Counted from the stretch's first letter, positions 1-11,295 are shown. The stretch is 64,000 nt of DNA from Magnolia sinica (GCF_029962835.1 NC_080577.1:8470501-8534500); one strand, 5' to 3'. Made by a program: numbers and translations. Notes: generated by a model not told the origin, from the letters alone.

Positions 1-1015
1 GCCCCTTGTCGTCATGTACATGATGCTTTACTGGAGGCTTACTTTAAGGCTCTTAGATAAAAAACTTGTTGGAGTCCTCACATTACTGGGCTCTTACATC
101 TAAAGAGAGTTGCATTCAGTATAATTTTAGTATTTAATGGCTATACAGAGACTTATTTTAATGAGACTTTAATACTAAATGCACGTAAAGATACTTACTT
201 TAATGAAACTCTAGCACTTAATGCTTCCACATGTGCTCTATAACTCCTTCATTTGAGCTTTATCTACATCACGTGTCACGTTTTGGGTCGTTTAATCTGG
301 TCATGATCAACCTGGTATAAACAATGTCTCGACATCTCTTTACATTCGAAATGCGAAGAGATGTTGAATGATTTTTGATAATTCTTTGTCCAATCGATTG
401 TTGAAATGACCATTTTAGTTGTTAAATTGGATATTTTGACCATTAATTTGACCATTTTATCGAGTTGGCAGTTAGATTGGTCATTTAGGTCATTAATTTG
501 ACAATTATAGTCGAATCGGTCCTAAAATTAGAAATTCCAACTATCCAACCATTTTTAAAGCTCGATTTAGGGCATGATACCAAAAAAGAAGCATGTCCTT
601 ATCTTAGGTGGATCACACTATAGGAAACAATGGTGATTGAATCTCCATCATTGAAAACTTCGTGGAGTCCGCCGGATTGTTTATTTGCCATCCAACCCGT
701 TGATAAGGTCACAAAGACCTATACAAAGAGACCACACAAATATCATCTTGATCCAAAGCTTTCGTGGCCCACAAGAAGTTTTTAATGGTCAATTACTATT
801 GTTTCCTGTAATATGCTTCATCTGAAATTTGGATCTGCTTCATTTTTTTAGTCATGCCCTAAAATGAGTTTTCAATATAGATGAACACCATGGATATAGT
901 AACATACATCAGGGTGGACCCCACAGTCAGGGGTCCCACGCACATCAGCTTTCCAAAAAGACCATTCTATTGACAGAAAAGAACATAAGTGATTTAAAAC
1001 GTGTCAAATCTGAAG
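1..1015. other. Non-coding, probably intron 2 of gene A; MITE-like piece inside
   Basis: No coding exon is visible. If gene A has the same structure as B and C, this is intron 2, whose exon 2 lies left of the window. Bases 1-550 are AT-rich and unassigned; 380-540 repeats short phrases built on 'gaccatttta' and 'taatttgac'. Bases about 557-945 are a copy of the window's abundant MITE family: 'aggaaacaatggtgattgaa', 'ccatccaacccgttgataag' and 'gggtggaccccacagtcagg' appear in the usual order. I found no clean terminal repeats or target duplication for this copy. Confidence 0.5.
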
Positions 1016-1020
1016 AGGAT

Positions 1021-1744
1021 TGATGTAGAGCGGGTCGCGGACAGTTTCATGGCCAAGATGGATCAGAAAAAGACCGGTCGACGACAGAAGTGATCCGGAC
1101 CATCGGACCTTAGATCGGGCGTATCTCGTAATCCGGAATGAGTTAACTGATGTAAAATATATGATTTTGGGGTAGAACGAGCTACTTTAGCCAACCAACC
1201 CGGCTATGCCGGGTTGCGCAGCCCGGAATTGCGAAAAACCCCTTGATTGACGGTCGTTTCCCTGTTTTAATTTCGTTTTTACTATAAATAGTAAGTTTTA
1301 GTTTGATTATAACTCTTCATCCGTTGGGCTTTAGGAGTTGCGCCCAACGTGAAAAGAGCTTAGAATAATTAGGGGAACGGTTTGGTGAAGCCAAATAGGA
1401 CACTTACTATTTTTGGCCGAAAACCTTGCGCACTAGTAGACATCACGACCGTCTATAAATAGTAAGTTTACTATTTATAGTAAGTCGCGGATTCTAGGAG
1501 TTTGAGTTGTAGTTTGATTATGATTTCTTTCCCATTGCTTGATACCCTTATTTAAAGGGTTGTGAACTCATTTTTAATCATTCATCAATCAATTTCGAAT
1601 TTATTAGAATTTATTTCTATTTTCTGCCTTCTTTCCTCGTGGATTCGAGAAGTCTCTGTGAGGAGTCCAGAGAAGTTCCGTGGATTCGGAATAGTTATCC
1701 TCTTGAGGAAGACGGTGCTCGACCTCACGTCCTCCCCTGCGTCA
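1021..1744 (+). mobile_element. Solo LTR, family L1, TSD AGGAT
   Basis: A 724-bp block begins TGATGTAGAG and ends CTGCGTCA. It is flanked by the perfect 5-bp duplication AGGAT (1016-1020 and 1745-1749). A second copy of the same block lies inverted at 15784-16492 with its own duplication. TG...CA ends, 5-bp duplication and lack of any internal region identify solo LTRs left by LTR-LTR recombination. It is absent at the equivalent point of gene B (about 16688), so it inserted after A and B separated. Confidence 0.88.
1453..1480. promoter_or_regulatory. Palindrome with TATA-box-like arms in the solo LTR
   Basis: A 28-bp near-perfect inverted repeat has arms CTATAAATAGTAA and TTACTATTTATAG around a 2-bp centre. 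Each arm contains TATAAATA, so a TATA-like box is presented on both strands. The same palindrome is kept in the other L1 LTR at 16048-16075, with one change at the centre. A related single arm lies at about 1281-1295. Promoter function is inferred from position inside an LTR and from conservation only. Confidence 0.4.
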
Positions 1745-1865
1745 AGGATGTTTATAATAAAGAGAAGGTATCAAGTCGTTATCGGTTACAGTCCACCCAG
1801 AAAATAACTTCAATTCCATCGTGTGCATGCCACATCTAACTCTTCCAATAGGTTGCGCCAACCAT

Positions 1866-2008
1866 ACACCCAGATCCATAACTGAGTGAAAGATACCTCG
1901 TTTCAACACCGAGGTCTTGGTATTGATTTCGTAGTGGGGGTGGCTAACACTGAAGTGTGAACTGACAGTGGGTGTACTAACAAGCTAACAGGAAAAAAAA
2001 AAAAAAAA
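1866..2008 (+). mobile_element. tRNA-type SINE with poly(A) tail, 15-bp TSD
   Basis: A 143-bp insertion ends in 16 A residues (1993-2008) and lies between two copies of GGTTGCGCCAACCAT (1851-1865 and 2009-2023). Gene B has a single copy of the corresponding site near 16799. The phrase TTTCAACACCGAGGTCTTGG resembles a tRNA box B region. A second family member is inverted at 44880-45023 and retains a better box A. The 5' end of this copy looks decayed, because the box A phrase is not intact. Confidence 0.85.
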
Positions 2009-2023
2009 GGTTGCGCCAACCAT

Positions 2024-2962
2024 GAGAAGTGACTTGTGTAAAAATTATTTCCATCCACTCATCAGATGGGTGATATCATTGTAAGCAATGTCTAGCCATT
2101 GATGAATGAAAACTTACAAATGTTGTCCACTGGATGAGTTTGTGCAAACTGATTGACTTGACGCAGACAAACTATTGGACAGGTTGAATTTTGCACAATT
2201 ATGAAAGGTTGGAAGTTATTTACTTGGTGGACAGTTGTGTTCAAACAGTAGAATTGAGACCTCGTCCACTGGAAAATCGTCACATGAAGAATGCAGTCTC
2301 TGGAAATTTATGAAAGGGCTATATCAAGTGATGGTGGACCACTATCTTTAAAATGGGGTGGATGTTTCCATATTGAGAAATAAAAGGATTCATATACCAT
2401 CCAACCAAGCATCCGCTCTGCCAGGGAACAGGATTGCTTACATTTGGGCCCAAATCCCAACTGTTTGCTTTGGGACCGTACAATATAGCTGGCTGCTGGG
2501 TGTGGCTAGGGGTGGCAGCCGGCCCTGTTTTGGCCGGACCTGACCCCGATTCGAATATTGATTGGCCCATGCATGCCAGGTCCAACCCTGGATCATGGGC
2601 CAAGCTAATAGGTCCATGCTCAAGTTCGTTGGGCCGGGCGGATTGGCTGGTCCATTGCCACCTGTAGGTGTGGCTAGTGTTGGCAAAAGGCTAGGCACCT
2701 GGTTTTAGGCTGGATGTCTATGGGCCAGGCATATGGCTCGATCAATGTTGGCCTGGGTTGGGCTTAAGTTAGCTCGATTTAGAATGGTCTAGCCTAGCTC
2801 AGCCAGCGCAACTTCATATGTACATGTGCTTTATTTATTTGAGCATGTGGGGCCCACCTGATGAAGGGTCAATCAGGTAATTTTTTGGCCAGGCCAGTCA
2901 AGTCGGGCAGACCAGGTGATATTTTTATACTTTGTATGTATGTATGATACTAATCTTCGCAG
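2024..2962. other. Probable intron 2 of gene A, with GGCAATGGGCC-type repeat
   Basis: This stretch aligns by eye with 16810-18273 (gene B) and 33110-35097 (gene C) and ends in a pyrimidine-poor but recognisable acceptor AG before exon 3. From about 2505 to 2900 it carries a dispersed repeat rich in 'ggtggcagccggccctg' and 'gggccaggc' phrases, shared with 17291-17950 and 33594-34830. No open reading frame here has protein-like content. Confidence 0.5.
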
Positions 2963-5607
2963 GCTGCCACAAATTCCTGAGAGGATCTCTTTTTCTGGTC
3001 GGACAGATTGGCATGAATGATTACTTCTACCTGTTCAATAATGGATCGAGCTTAGAAGTGATCCGGACCTACGTTCCTCAAGTTGTCAGTACCATTGGTT
3101 CCGCAGTCCATGTGAGTAGTAAAAAGAAGAGGATCGGAATTCTTTCTTTTTCTTTGTGATTACATTCCATCAATCCATTTAACTTTGATTTATTGGATTT
3201 CAATTGCAGACGCTGATCGAACATGGGGCCATGACACTTGTGGTCCCAGGCGGTCCACCGATGGGCTGCTTTGCCTTAACTCTCACAATTGGAGCGAGCT
3301 TGAACAAGGATGACTATGACAAAGAAACTGGCTGTCTAAAGAGATGGAATGAGTTAGTTCAGTATCACAACGATCGACTGCAAATAGAGCTGGACCGGAT
3401 GCGGGACCTCTACCCTCATGCCGCCATCATCTACGCTGATTATTACAATGCTGCATTCCGTGCCTTCTGCTCTCCTCTCCAGTTCGGTGCGTTCTTTGCC
3501 TCCTTTGGTACTTAGTCAATGAGGCCAATGAACCAACCCACTCATGAATTTACACTTAGGGGTGCAAATGGGTCAGGCTGAGGTGGGCCTATATATATTC
3601 GACCCATTTAATAATAAGGTCAGAATTTTGGCCGTGGATCCAATCCATTAAAATTCCGTTGGACATGAGTCGGGTCTAAGTCAAAGAAAAAACCGACTTA
3701 TTTATTTAGGAAGCGGAGGATTCCTTGGAGGCAGGGAATCATTATATGTTTTATATCCCTGCTCTCTCTCCATTTTTCCAGCTCATTTTAGTGCATGAGC
3801 CTAAAACGAAGCAGATCCAAAGGACAGGTGGACCATATTACAGACAATGTGACTGTTGAAACCTTCCTAGGGCCCACGGTGATGTTTATTTACCATACAA
3901 CCTGTTGATAAGGTCACACAGACCTTGCGGAAGGGAAAACATAAATATCAGCTTGATCTAAAACTTGGTTTTCCCTAAGAAGTTTTTAATGAGCATTTAA
4001 TCATATTATTTCTGGTGGTGTGGCCCACTTGAGCTTTTGATCTGACTTCATTTTTAGCCTCATGCCCTAAAATGAGCGTGGTTAAACGGATGGATAGCGT
4101 GGTTAAAAAAAATATATACGTCACGGTGGGCCCTACAGCGCCTGCCAGGGTCACTTGACAAATCTCTTCCATTTATTCAATGGTTCCGGTCTAGGTCTAG
4201 GGGACCTGACCCATATATCTCATGGTTGGGGTATAAAAATACCTAGTGTTCTTTCACACAGTTTCAACACAATTTCCTCCTAAGCCCAAAACGCCTATTT
4301 GGATTCTAACTCAGATGGGTCGAGTACGCGGTTGGATTTCTAATTTTCTACTTACCCTAGCTTGTATTAATTAATTGAGAAAGATGCTCCAGTGCTCTCT
4401 AATCACTTATGAGTTATAGTGCTCCTGGTTGCATTCATTCACTTGGACAATTCAATAGATCGACCTGAACCATCAGATCACTGCAGAACACATTTTAATG
4501 AAAAACTAATCAGATGATCCAATGCATCCTTGATTTTGGCCTTATTTTCTCTAACAATTCCTTCTCTAAACCATGGATTTGGCCTTATTTTCACGGGCCG
4601 TCCCTTTTCCAAATCATGGATGGGGTGGTTGCAATTGCCTAACAAAAGTGATTCTTCAAAATCATGGCAATCCATGATGGGTCCTAGCAAATAGATGGAT
4701 CAAATTGTTAAGTGGACCAATTTTTGTGTAAACAATCTTGACCCTCGATATTAAAGTCCATTGATCAAATGGTTAATATTTGTCAGATTGATGTGATTTT
4801 TTCTTAATTACCCATGTGCTTTGGATATAAACAATCTTTCATTTGTTTCTTATTAAAATTTCACTACAACATGGCATTATCTGAGTAATTAGATTTGACA
4901 TAGTTCGACCAGACGTAAACTCGTTAGGTCTATTTTTTTAAAATCACAAACCTGACCCAGTTAAAATCCAAGTCTGAGTTACGTTGATGTTGAGAGGTTC
5001 GAACCTGGCCCATTTAGCAATTGATGAGGTTAAACTTTTAGACCCAACCTTGCTCCGCAGGTTCGAATTTGGACCCTGACCCACTTATCAATGGGCAGGG
5101 TCCTACAACCTATCACCTCAACCCATTCTTTGCACATGTACCTGATGTGTCAATGTAAGAAACATACCACATGCAGCAGACAATTCTATAGCCACCGCAT
5201 CTGTTGCAGACTATAAATAGAAAAACAGTCAACATCTTTCATTCGAAGGGAAAAATTGCAGATGAAAAGTCTAGGAATGCGCAACTGGTGGGGTTTTTGC
5301 ACAGTGAGCCATTGATAGTTAGCCCAACCAGATAGACTGTCCATAGCGGCAATTAAGCAGACTCATGTGTTGATGTTACTGCATTTCAGGATTTAGCAAG
5401 GGAGCACTCTCCGCATGCTGCGGAGCGGGCGGGCCTTACAATTACAACTCCTCTTTCGGGTGTGGTACCCATGAAGCACGAGTCTGCAAGGACCCATCGC
5501 TGTATTTTAACTGGGATGGCGGCCACCCGACAGAAGCTGGGCATAGATTGATGGCAGACGCTGTAATCAGTGGACCATATGACTTACTAGTGCATGCCTG
5601 CCACTAG
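2963..5607 (+). CDS. GDSL esterase/lipase, gene A (exons 3-5 only; 5' end outside window)
   Basis: Exons are 2963-3111, 3210-3486 and 5390-5607, joined by GT-AG introns in phases 0 and 1; the first exon shown is entered in phase 1. The visible product matches plant GDSL (SGNH) esterases of the sinapine/acetylajmalan esterase-like group, which are usually secreted and hydrolyse small ester substrates. Exon 3 has the block III motif IGMND, which holds the oxyanion Asn. Exon 4 has TGCLKRWNEL and IIYADYYNA. Exon 5 has CCGAGGPYNYN and DGGHPTEAGHR, with the catalytic Asp and His of the triad. The Ser block would be in exon 1, left of the window. The last exon is short: after ISGPY the frame runs into LLVHACH and stops, because bases present in B and C are missing, so the C-terminus is 17-22 residues shorter. 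Whether the gene is intact cannot be told here. Confidence 0.85.
3709..4170. mobile_element. Mutator-like MITE in intron 4 of gene A
   Basis: A 462-bp element starts GGAAGCGG and ends CTCTTCC. It is flanked by ATTTATTTA (3700-3708) and ATTTATTCA (4171-4179), a 9-bp target duplication with one change. The same element sits at the same place in gene B (19009-19482) and gene C (35840-36318), so it inserted before the genes duplicated. Terminal inverted repeats pair GGATTCC..GGAGGCAGGG with CCTGCCAGGGTCAC. Confidence 0.75.
4171..5389. other. Rest of intron 4 of gene A
   Basis: This aligns with 19483-20835 in gene B and, around the Copia insertion, with 36319-43325 in gene C. It contains no exon. 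The acceptor at 5387-5389 follows 'gttactgcatttcag'. A variable stretch near 4960-5110 repeats 'gacccacttatcaatggg' phrases. I see no complete mobile element here. Confidence 0.6.
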
Positions 5608-5794
5608 CATCACCTCTTAAACATCCTTATTAGCATACCAAGAGCTAGAGTTTCAGGGCATCGGTGTAGCATATGGTATCATTGATATGTTACATAATGG
5701 TCAGTATAAATATATGTAGTTTGCAAATATGGTGAATGTCTTGTATGTGATTGTGATCGGTGGGCCGACACGATGTTTATGCCACAAGAGTGGA

Positions 5795-5800
5795 AATAAA
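5795..5800 (+). terminator. Poly(A) signal AATAAA of gene A
   Basis: AATAAA lies 188 bp after the stop codon, in the context 'gagtggaaataaaagt'. The same context and hexamer follow gene B (21193-21198) and gene C (43753-43758). Conservation in otherwise drifting 3' flanks makes it the best candidate cleavage/polyadenylation signal. Confidence 0.6.
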
Positions 5801-5959
5801 AGTTATGGCTATTAGCACTTATTATCCAAAGGATTCTTCTAATGTCCACCACATGGTGGCATAATTGGTGAGCATGCTTGCCATCTAGACCGTTCAATAA
5901 GATGGGGTTTAAGTGAATCGGTATGCACTTCACTTCCACTGTGTGGAAAGTTATGTAGT

Positions 5960-6680
5960 AGGGGTGGCAATGGGTCGGATTTGAATTGGTTGGGGTTAGC
6001 TCAAGCCCTATCTATTTGTTAAACGGGCCAAGAATTTCAGCCAGAACTTGACGGACAACTCATTACCCTGTGGTCTGACCCGACCCACTTTTTAAAGCCC
6101 ATGCCCGACCTAGCCTCCAATGGTAATCTGGTCAGCTTGATGGATCGAACTTGAACCTGCACGACTACATTCGTGCTTAGAAAATGGAATATGGGGTTAA
6201 AGGTATGCCTGCCTGTCCAATTAATGGATATGTATGAATATGCATATGTTTTTTTTTTTATCTGCTAATTTGTTTAGGTCTTGGGCTGGGTCAGGTTAGG
6301 TTGCTCAGGTCATTGATAAGTTATATTGCAGGTCGGGCTGTGTAGGGTTCAACCCAAGCCTGACCAATGCAATTAAACGGGGCAAAGTATTAAGCATGAG
6401 CCAACCCCCTTTGACTGGAACCTGCCTCAAAAGTAGGTCGGGACAGTTAACGTGTGGACTATTATGACTGATCTAATTAAGCGGGCCACATTAATTGTTT
6501 AATCCGAGCCTGATCCCAGGCTTCATGCTGCCTAATCCCAGCCCAAAATCCTATAGGTTAGTCCAAGCTCAGCCTATGTTTGAAAAATAATCTAAAGTGT
6601 TGCCCATGCCGTCCATGTGACAATTAATGTACCCCTATCAGTTCGGCCCCGCCCATGACTACTTGCACATGCACATATGA
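5960..6680. repeat. GGCAATGGGTCGG-type dispersed repeat, 3' flank of gene A
   Basis: It begins 'aggggtggcaatgggtcgg' and is rich in 'gggtcaggtt', 'gcccaaaatcc' and 'gacccgaccc' phrases. The same block follows gene B (21350-22040) and, truncated, gene C (44083-44280), so it belonged to the duplicated unit. The family is unassigned; plants carry many degenerate hAT-like repeats of this style. Confidence 0.55.
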
Positions 6681-8160
6681 GCCCCATAAAACAGAAGGGG
6701 TGATTGGTGCTTTTACAGTGATTACAAAAGTTCAAGAAGCCGATTCCTCTTAAAACAGAAGGGATTCAAAGACTGCAACAAGGAATCCAAGTCCAACTAG
6801 GATACGGACTGATCCTATTATATTCAAGGATATCTGTAGCCAAGTTCACAAGGAGATCTAAAAATAGTTTGATCCCATAACCTTCAAAGATCTCAGACCA
6901 ACAAGGAAACTCAATAGGGTTGCCACCTCCCGAGCTATAAAAGAAGCAAGTGGTGAAGAACTCAGGGCCCATGCCAAACACAATCTCTTTAAACAGCGCA
7001 ACGCTGCTTTATCTTAGTTCTAGTTTTTAGTTACTCCACTTCTATCTAGCCCTATTGCAGAATATCTGGAGTTTAGAGTGACTTAGATCGTTGTTATCCA
7101 GTGCCATCATTGCAGTATGACTAATCGTATAAATATTCACAATCGATCATTGTTGGATTCCCGATCAACCGAGTCCTTAGAAGATTGCACCCTGGTCATA
7201 TCCTGCTAACCATTCGCTTCGATTATTTGTCCATATAAGCGATCACAAATATTTATCTTATTTTATTTCTCTGCTTATTTTATTTCCTCATTGATTGTAC
7301 TGAACTCAATTATAAATAATTAAAATCAATGATTCCAACTTTATGTTTAATTCTTTTCATAAATTACTTCATTATCGATAAACCTAAGGCATGTTATCAC
7401 TGTTGAAAGAAAAGTCCTTAGTTCAAGGCAAAAGGAATCCATTCAAAAGGACTAATTCTCCCCTTTTAAGTCTAAATCATTTGATCCCTGCAATATTAGT
7501 GGATAGATAGTTAGGTAAACCTTCACATGTCTGACCCTATAACCAATTTGACGCCTTAGGGTTGTAAGCGTTCAATTGAACTTGAGTTGATACGACTCCA
7601 GCATGCATACATTATCCTAATCGTACACATTTAACTGAATATGGGTCTTCGTTAACACATGTGGCCTTGTATTTGATTGAATAACAAATATAGTAGACCA
7701 AAATTATTTTTGGGAGAACTTCTATGAGGTCAAACTAACCTAATAGATGGACTGAATCTCGGGCCTACGTGCCATTTTGGCACATGTGTGGCATGTGCGT
7801 GAGTTGCATGTGTAGGCATAACGAAGCTCCAAAACCTTGTATCAATAGCCACTGGCCATAAGAACGATGAAGATCTTGGTGGAGCCACCGATCTCCCCGA
7901 AGAAATATAAAACAAGGCAGATTCTAAAGCAGTCACCTCATGAAAGAAATAACACCCTCCCTTTTTTAGATCCTACTATCATCTTCTCTTGAGTTAAGCT
8001 GCACTTCATCCCACATGCGTAGCAGGGACCAAAGCTCTTCTATCTCGTCTTCCTTGTGAGAACAATATCCTATCATATTCTCCACCATGATTTTTTTATA
8101 CTTTCTTGTTGTAATTCCGAGCCCACAACAAACTTGGATCAACCCAAGATATTAGAAATC
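6681..8160. other. Unassigned insertion and 5' leader of a reversed Copia element
   Basis: Homology with the gene B flank ends at about 6689, after 'gagccccat', so what follows is an insertion on the A side. A TATA-like 'gagctataaaagaag' lies near 6935, suggesting LTR-type sequence, but I could not set boundaries. On the minus strand, the part nearest 8160 continues from the primer-binding-site-like sequence of the LTR at 8176-8747, so roughly 7950-8160 is probably Copia leader. No protein-like frame was recognised. Confidence 0.35.
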
Positions 8161-8175
8161 CAGATTTAATACCAC

Positions 8176-8747
8176 TGTCAATCCTGTACTTTTGCAGAAG
8201 CATGTTCAATGAATATAGAATAATAAAAATAGAAACAACTAATCAAGCAATTACAAACACATGAATTTAACATAGAAAACCTTTGTGGGTAAAAACCACG
8301 GCACAAAGCGACAATGATCTTCACTATAATCGAAACATGAGAGTTATACCACTCACTTTCTTTGATTATAAAATCAACCCAATCTTTACTAGCATTGCAC
8401 ACCCTAAGAAAAACTCTAGCCCTTGAGAAAAATCTATTTTTAAGCCCTTACAAGTGTAGAAAATGCTCTCACCCTATAAAACCCTTTCCTTTTGAGATGA
8501 AACACTCGTCTCTTCAAGACCTAATTAAATTAGGACTTAAATATCCCAACTTTTGCAAAATCGCATAACTAAATCAGTGTCCATCACTCGGATCGACAAC
8601 GACAAACGTTATTGTCGGTCAGACTGCCATAATTCTATTATGCTTCTGGAAATCCTGCACTCTATAGGTTTGACTGAAACCCAGTTCAGTTCGACCGATT
8701 GAGCCTTGCTTTAACTCCCAGACTGCATAGAATCTAAAGCATCTACA
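8176..8747 (-). mobile_element. Copia LTR, reversed, with both PPT and PBS neighbours
   Basis: Read on the minus strand, the block starts TGTAGATGC and ends GGATTGACA (TG...CA, 572 bp). Just before it is a purine tract CAAGGTGGAGATTAAAG, the usual polypurine tract of Copia elements. Just after it is TGGTATTAAATC, close to the initiator-tRNA-Met primer site TGGTATCAGAGC. Copia RNase H remnants lie upstream (8894-9805). One LTR with a 3' internal end on one side and a 5' internal start on the other suggests a tandem element that lost its outer parts. Confidence 0.6.
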
Positions 8748-9805
8748 CTTTAATCTCCACCTTGACTTGTATTTTGCCAAGTCACCCTGAAGATCTCCCA
8801 TGCTGGCCTCCACAATGAGCGTAGACCGCTCCCTACATCCTTCACATGGAACGTAACTCTATCTACACCCTTGTGTAAGGGTACTCAATTCCATCAATTA
8901 CTGATGAGATTGATCAAGCCCAAGTAGTACTTGAACTTGTCTGTCGTCATTAGCTTCATAAACATGTCCGCGACATTCTCGTTTGTATGAATCTTTTGAA
9001 ATTGAATCTCACCCGAAGCAATGAGTTCCCGTATCTTGTGGAATATCACATTGATGTGCTTGGTTGTCGCATGATACACTTAATTCAATGTTAGATGGAT
9101 AGCGCTTTGACTTTCGCAATTCAACCGAATCACTTCTTGCTTCAACCCGAGTTCTCCGATCAGACCCTTTAACTATAATGCCTTCTTTAATGCGTACATT
9201 GTAGCTAGGGTTGTACACGAACCGAGTTAGCTCAGTTAACTCGCTCGACTCAACTCGAAAAAAGCTTGACTCAGCTCACCTCGAAATTGATTTTGAGTCG
9301 AGTCAAGCTGATTTTTTATGCTTGAAATTTTTTTAAAGCTAAGTCCAAGCTAAACTGAACTCGACTCGACTTGGAACTTGACTCAAACTTAACTCAGTTT
9401 GAATCAATTCAATTCGAATTGGGTTCACTTAATATAAATATTATATATATATATATTTAAATAAATTATAAATTATATATGTTATATGTGTTATGATATA
9501 TAATATATTATATATATTCAAAACCCTAAAACTTAAACTCAAACTAAGTTCGTAGGCTCGAACTCGAAATCAACTCGAAAGATTGAGCTCAAGCTTGCCT
9601 TGAACTTGGCTCGAGCTGGCCCGAGCTATTGATTGAGTTGAGATGAGCTGGCCAGTTAGGTTCGAGGACTGAGCCGAGTCAAGTTCGAGATGGGGTAGCC
9701 ATATATTTTACCTTTGTTGTAAACAATGCTATTGTAGACTATAGTGTAAATCTTTAACATATCGGCTCGCCTGTTAATGTGAAAGCATATCCCATAGTAA
9801 ATGTA
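8748..9805 (-). pseudogene. Copia pol remnant (RNase H), interrupted by a MITE
   Basis: Minus-strand translation gives RNase H phrases of plant Copia elements. Near the right end it reads MGYAFTLTGEPIC, STIALFTTK and KYMA. After the insert at 9206-9696 it continues LWLKGLIGELGLKQ, LNCESQSAIHL, VYHATTKHINVIFHKIRELI and FQKIHTNENVADMF. Several stops and shifts break the frame, so it is dead. The direction agrees with the adjacent LTR. Nothing of integrase or reverse transcriptase remains to the right. Confidence 0.72.
9206..9696. mobile_element. hAT-like MITE nested in the Copia remnant
   Basis: It starts TAGGGTTGTACACGAACCGA, the same end sequence as the 33774-34350 element (TAGAGGTGTACATGA / TGTACAGCCATA), and consists of 'gactcgactcgaa' phrases with an AT-rich core (9430-9520). 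Removing it rejoins the RNase H codons ...YMA and ATMYALKKA. GTAGC occurs at both edges, consistent with a partly decayed 8-bp target duplication. Boundaries are uncertain by a few bases. Confidence 0.6.
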
Positions 9806-10440
9806 ACACCCCGTTTTTCCTTTTTTTTTTTTTCAATTTATTTTTGCAACAATGGTATCAAAACCCATTGTTTCCCACAGTGTGTCCCACTTGAGCTTTA
9901 GATTAGCCTCATTTTTGGGACCATACCCTAGCATGATCAGGCAAACCTAGTGGACGGAGTGGATCTGGCACGTCGCCTTTGTGGGGCCCACTTATTTTGA
10001 GAATGAAAAAAGAAAAGTATTTTTAAGTGACTTGCGTCAATAGTCAATAGGTCACCACAAGAGGCAACTTCCCTCGATTTCTACTCTCCCTTCCTTCTTC
10101 TTCGAGCAGTAGGGGTTGGTTCCGAAACCACTCCATCATTCATTCATTCATGATGCAGTGGACCCCATCGCCAATCCCAACGTCCATCAGACTCAGTGGT
10201 CGGAGAGGCATTGTCAACTAAAGTCTCCCCCTCCGTCAAAGTCTATGCTGCCCACCTGTTTTCCTATTCTACATAATTTTTTAGCTTCTATCAAAACTTG
10301 ATCCATCGAATTTGATCAGTGGCTTGGATTTCTCGTTAACCTCATGTTGGACCCCACCTATCACCTTCAGCAAAATTGAAACCCAAGCTTCTCTCACGTG
10401 CAAATTTTGTTCAAAACAGAATTCACCTCATTTTCGCAAC
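9806..10440. other. Unassigned, with a MITE fragment
   Basis: About 9860-10005 matches the abundant MITE family ('gtgtcccacttgagctttag', 'gtggggcccactt'). The rest, including 10080-10440, has no recognised gene, tRNA or element; frames are short and their composition is not protein-like. Confidence 0.35.
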
Positions 10441-11295
10441 ACAACTTTCCTTATTCGCTTGGCTGACAATTCTCGTTGTTCAGGCTTTCTTTAAGCAATA
10501 TTCTGTTACAAATGAAGAAAAGTGGAATATATCTCATGTTCTCTATTCGAGCGCAGTTGTCAGTTTGATGTAGGTTATGGTTTCTATAAGACTAGATATT
10601 TCATATACAATATGTATTGTGAGCGGATATATGTCAAACCTCGGCAAACAATATTAGGAGGCAGTGAAATAACTATTTCATTATCTATTAGGTACAATGG
10701 ACTATGTCATGACATTTTATAAAGCAAAAAAAAATCTTGTTGATTGAGACTCAGGGAATGTGAACAACAGAAGGTCAACTTTTGGTTACACATTTATATT
10801 AGCGGGTGGAGCGGTCAGTTGGATGTCCAAGCTTTAGTTTATGGTTGCTTTTTTCACAACCGAAGTAGGGTATATGGAAGTGATGAAGGTATTCAAGGAT
10901 GTTGTTTAGTTGTGAGGAATGAAAAATCAGTTTGGGATTTAAAAGGAAGCAATACCGGTTAATTGTGACAGCGCATGATCAATTTGGTAAAGAACTCGGC
11001 TTACCATTCTTGTACTAAACATATTAATGTTTGTCATCATTTTATCTGACAAGTACTTAAGGAAAATGGTGTTACTCTCGAAAAGATTCACACGAGCGTG
11101 AATCCAATGGACATGCTTACTAAAGTGGTTATTGAAAAGAAGTTTAGATTTTGTACGATTTCTCTAGGTCTGATGAAAAATTGATGAAGATGGAGTGTGC
11201 ACAAGAAGCGACAACGATAGTGAAGCTATGATGGAGGTGATTAGAGATGGAGCATGAAGCAATGACTTATGATGATTGAATTGATGGTGGAGATT
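10441..11295 (+). pseudogene. Copia pol 3' remnant, same family as the element in gene C
   Basis: It is collinear with 40720-41470 plus 42437-42500 of the Copia element in gene C. It carries decayed RNase H phrases, with the 'gcgggtggagcggtcagttgg' region matching GGAISW, and then the C-terminal part at about 11010-11170 around KIHTSVNPMDMLTK. Frames are broken throughout. It runs into an LTR at about 11296 in the correct 3' order. Confidence 0.65.
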
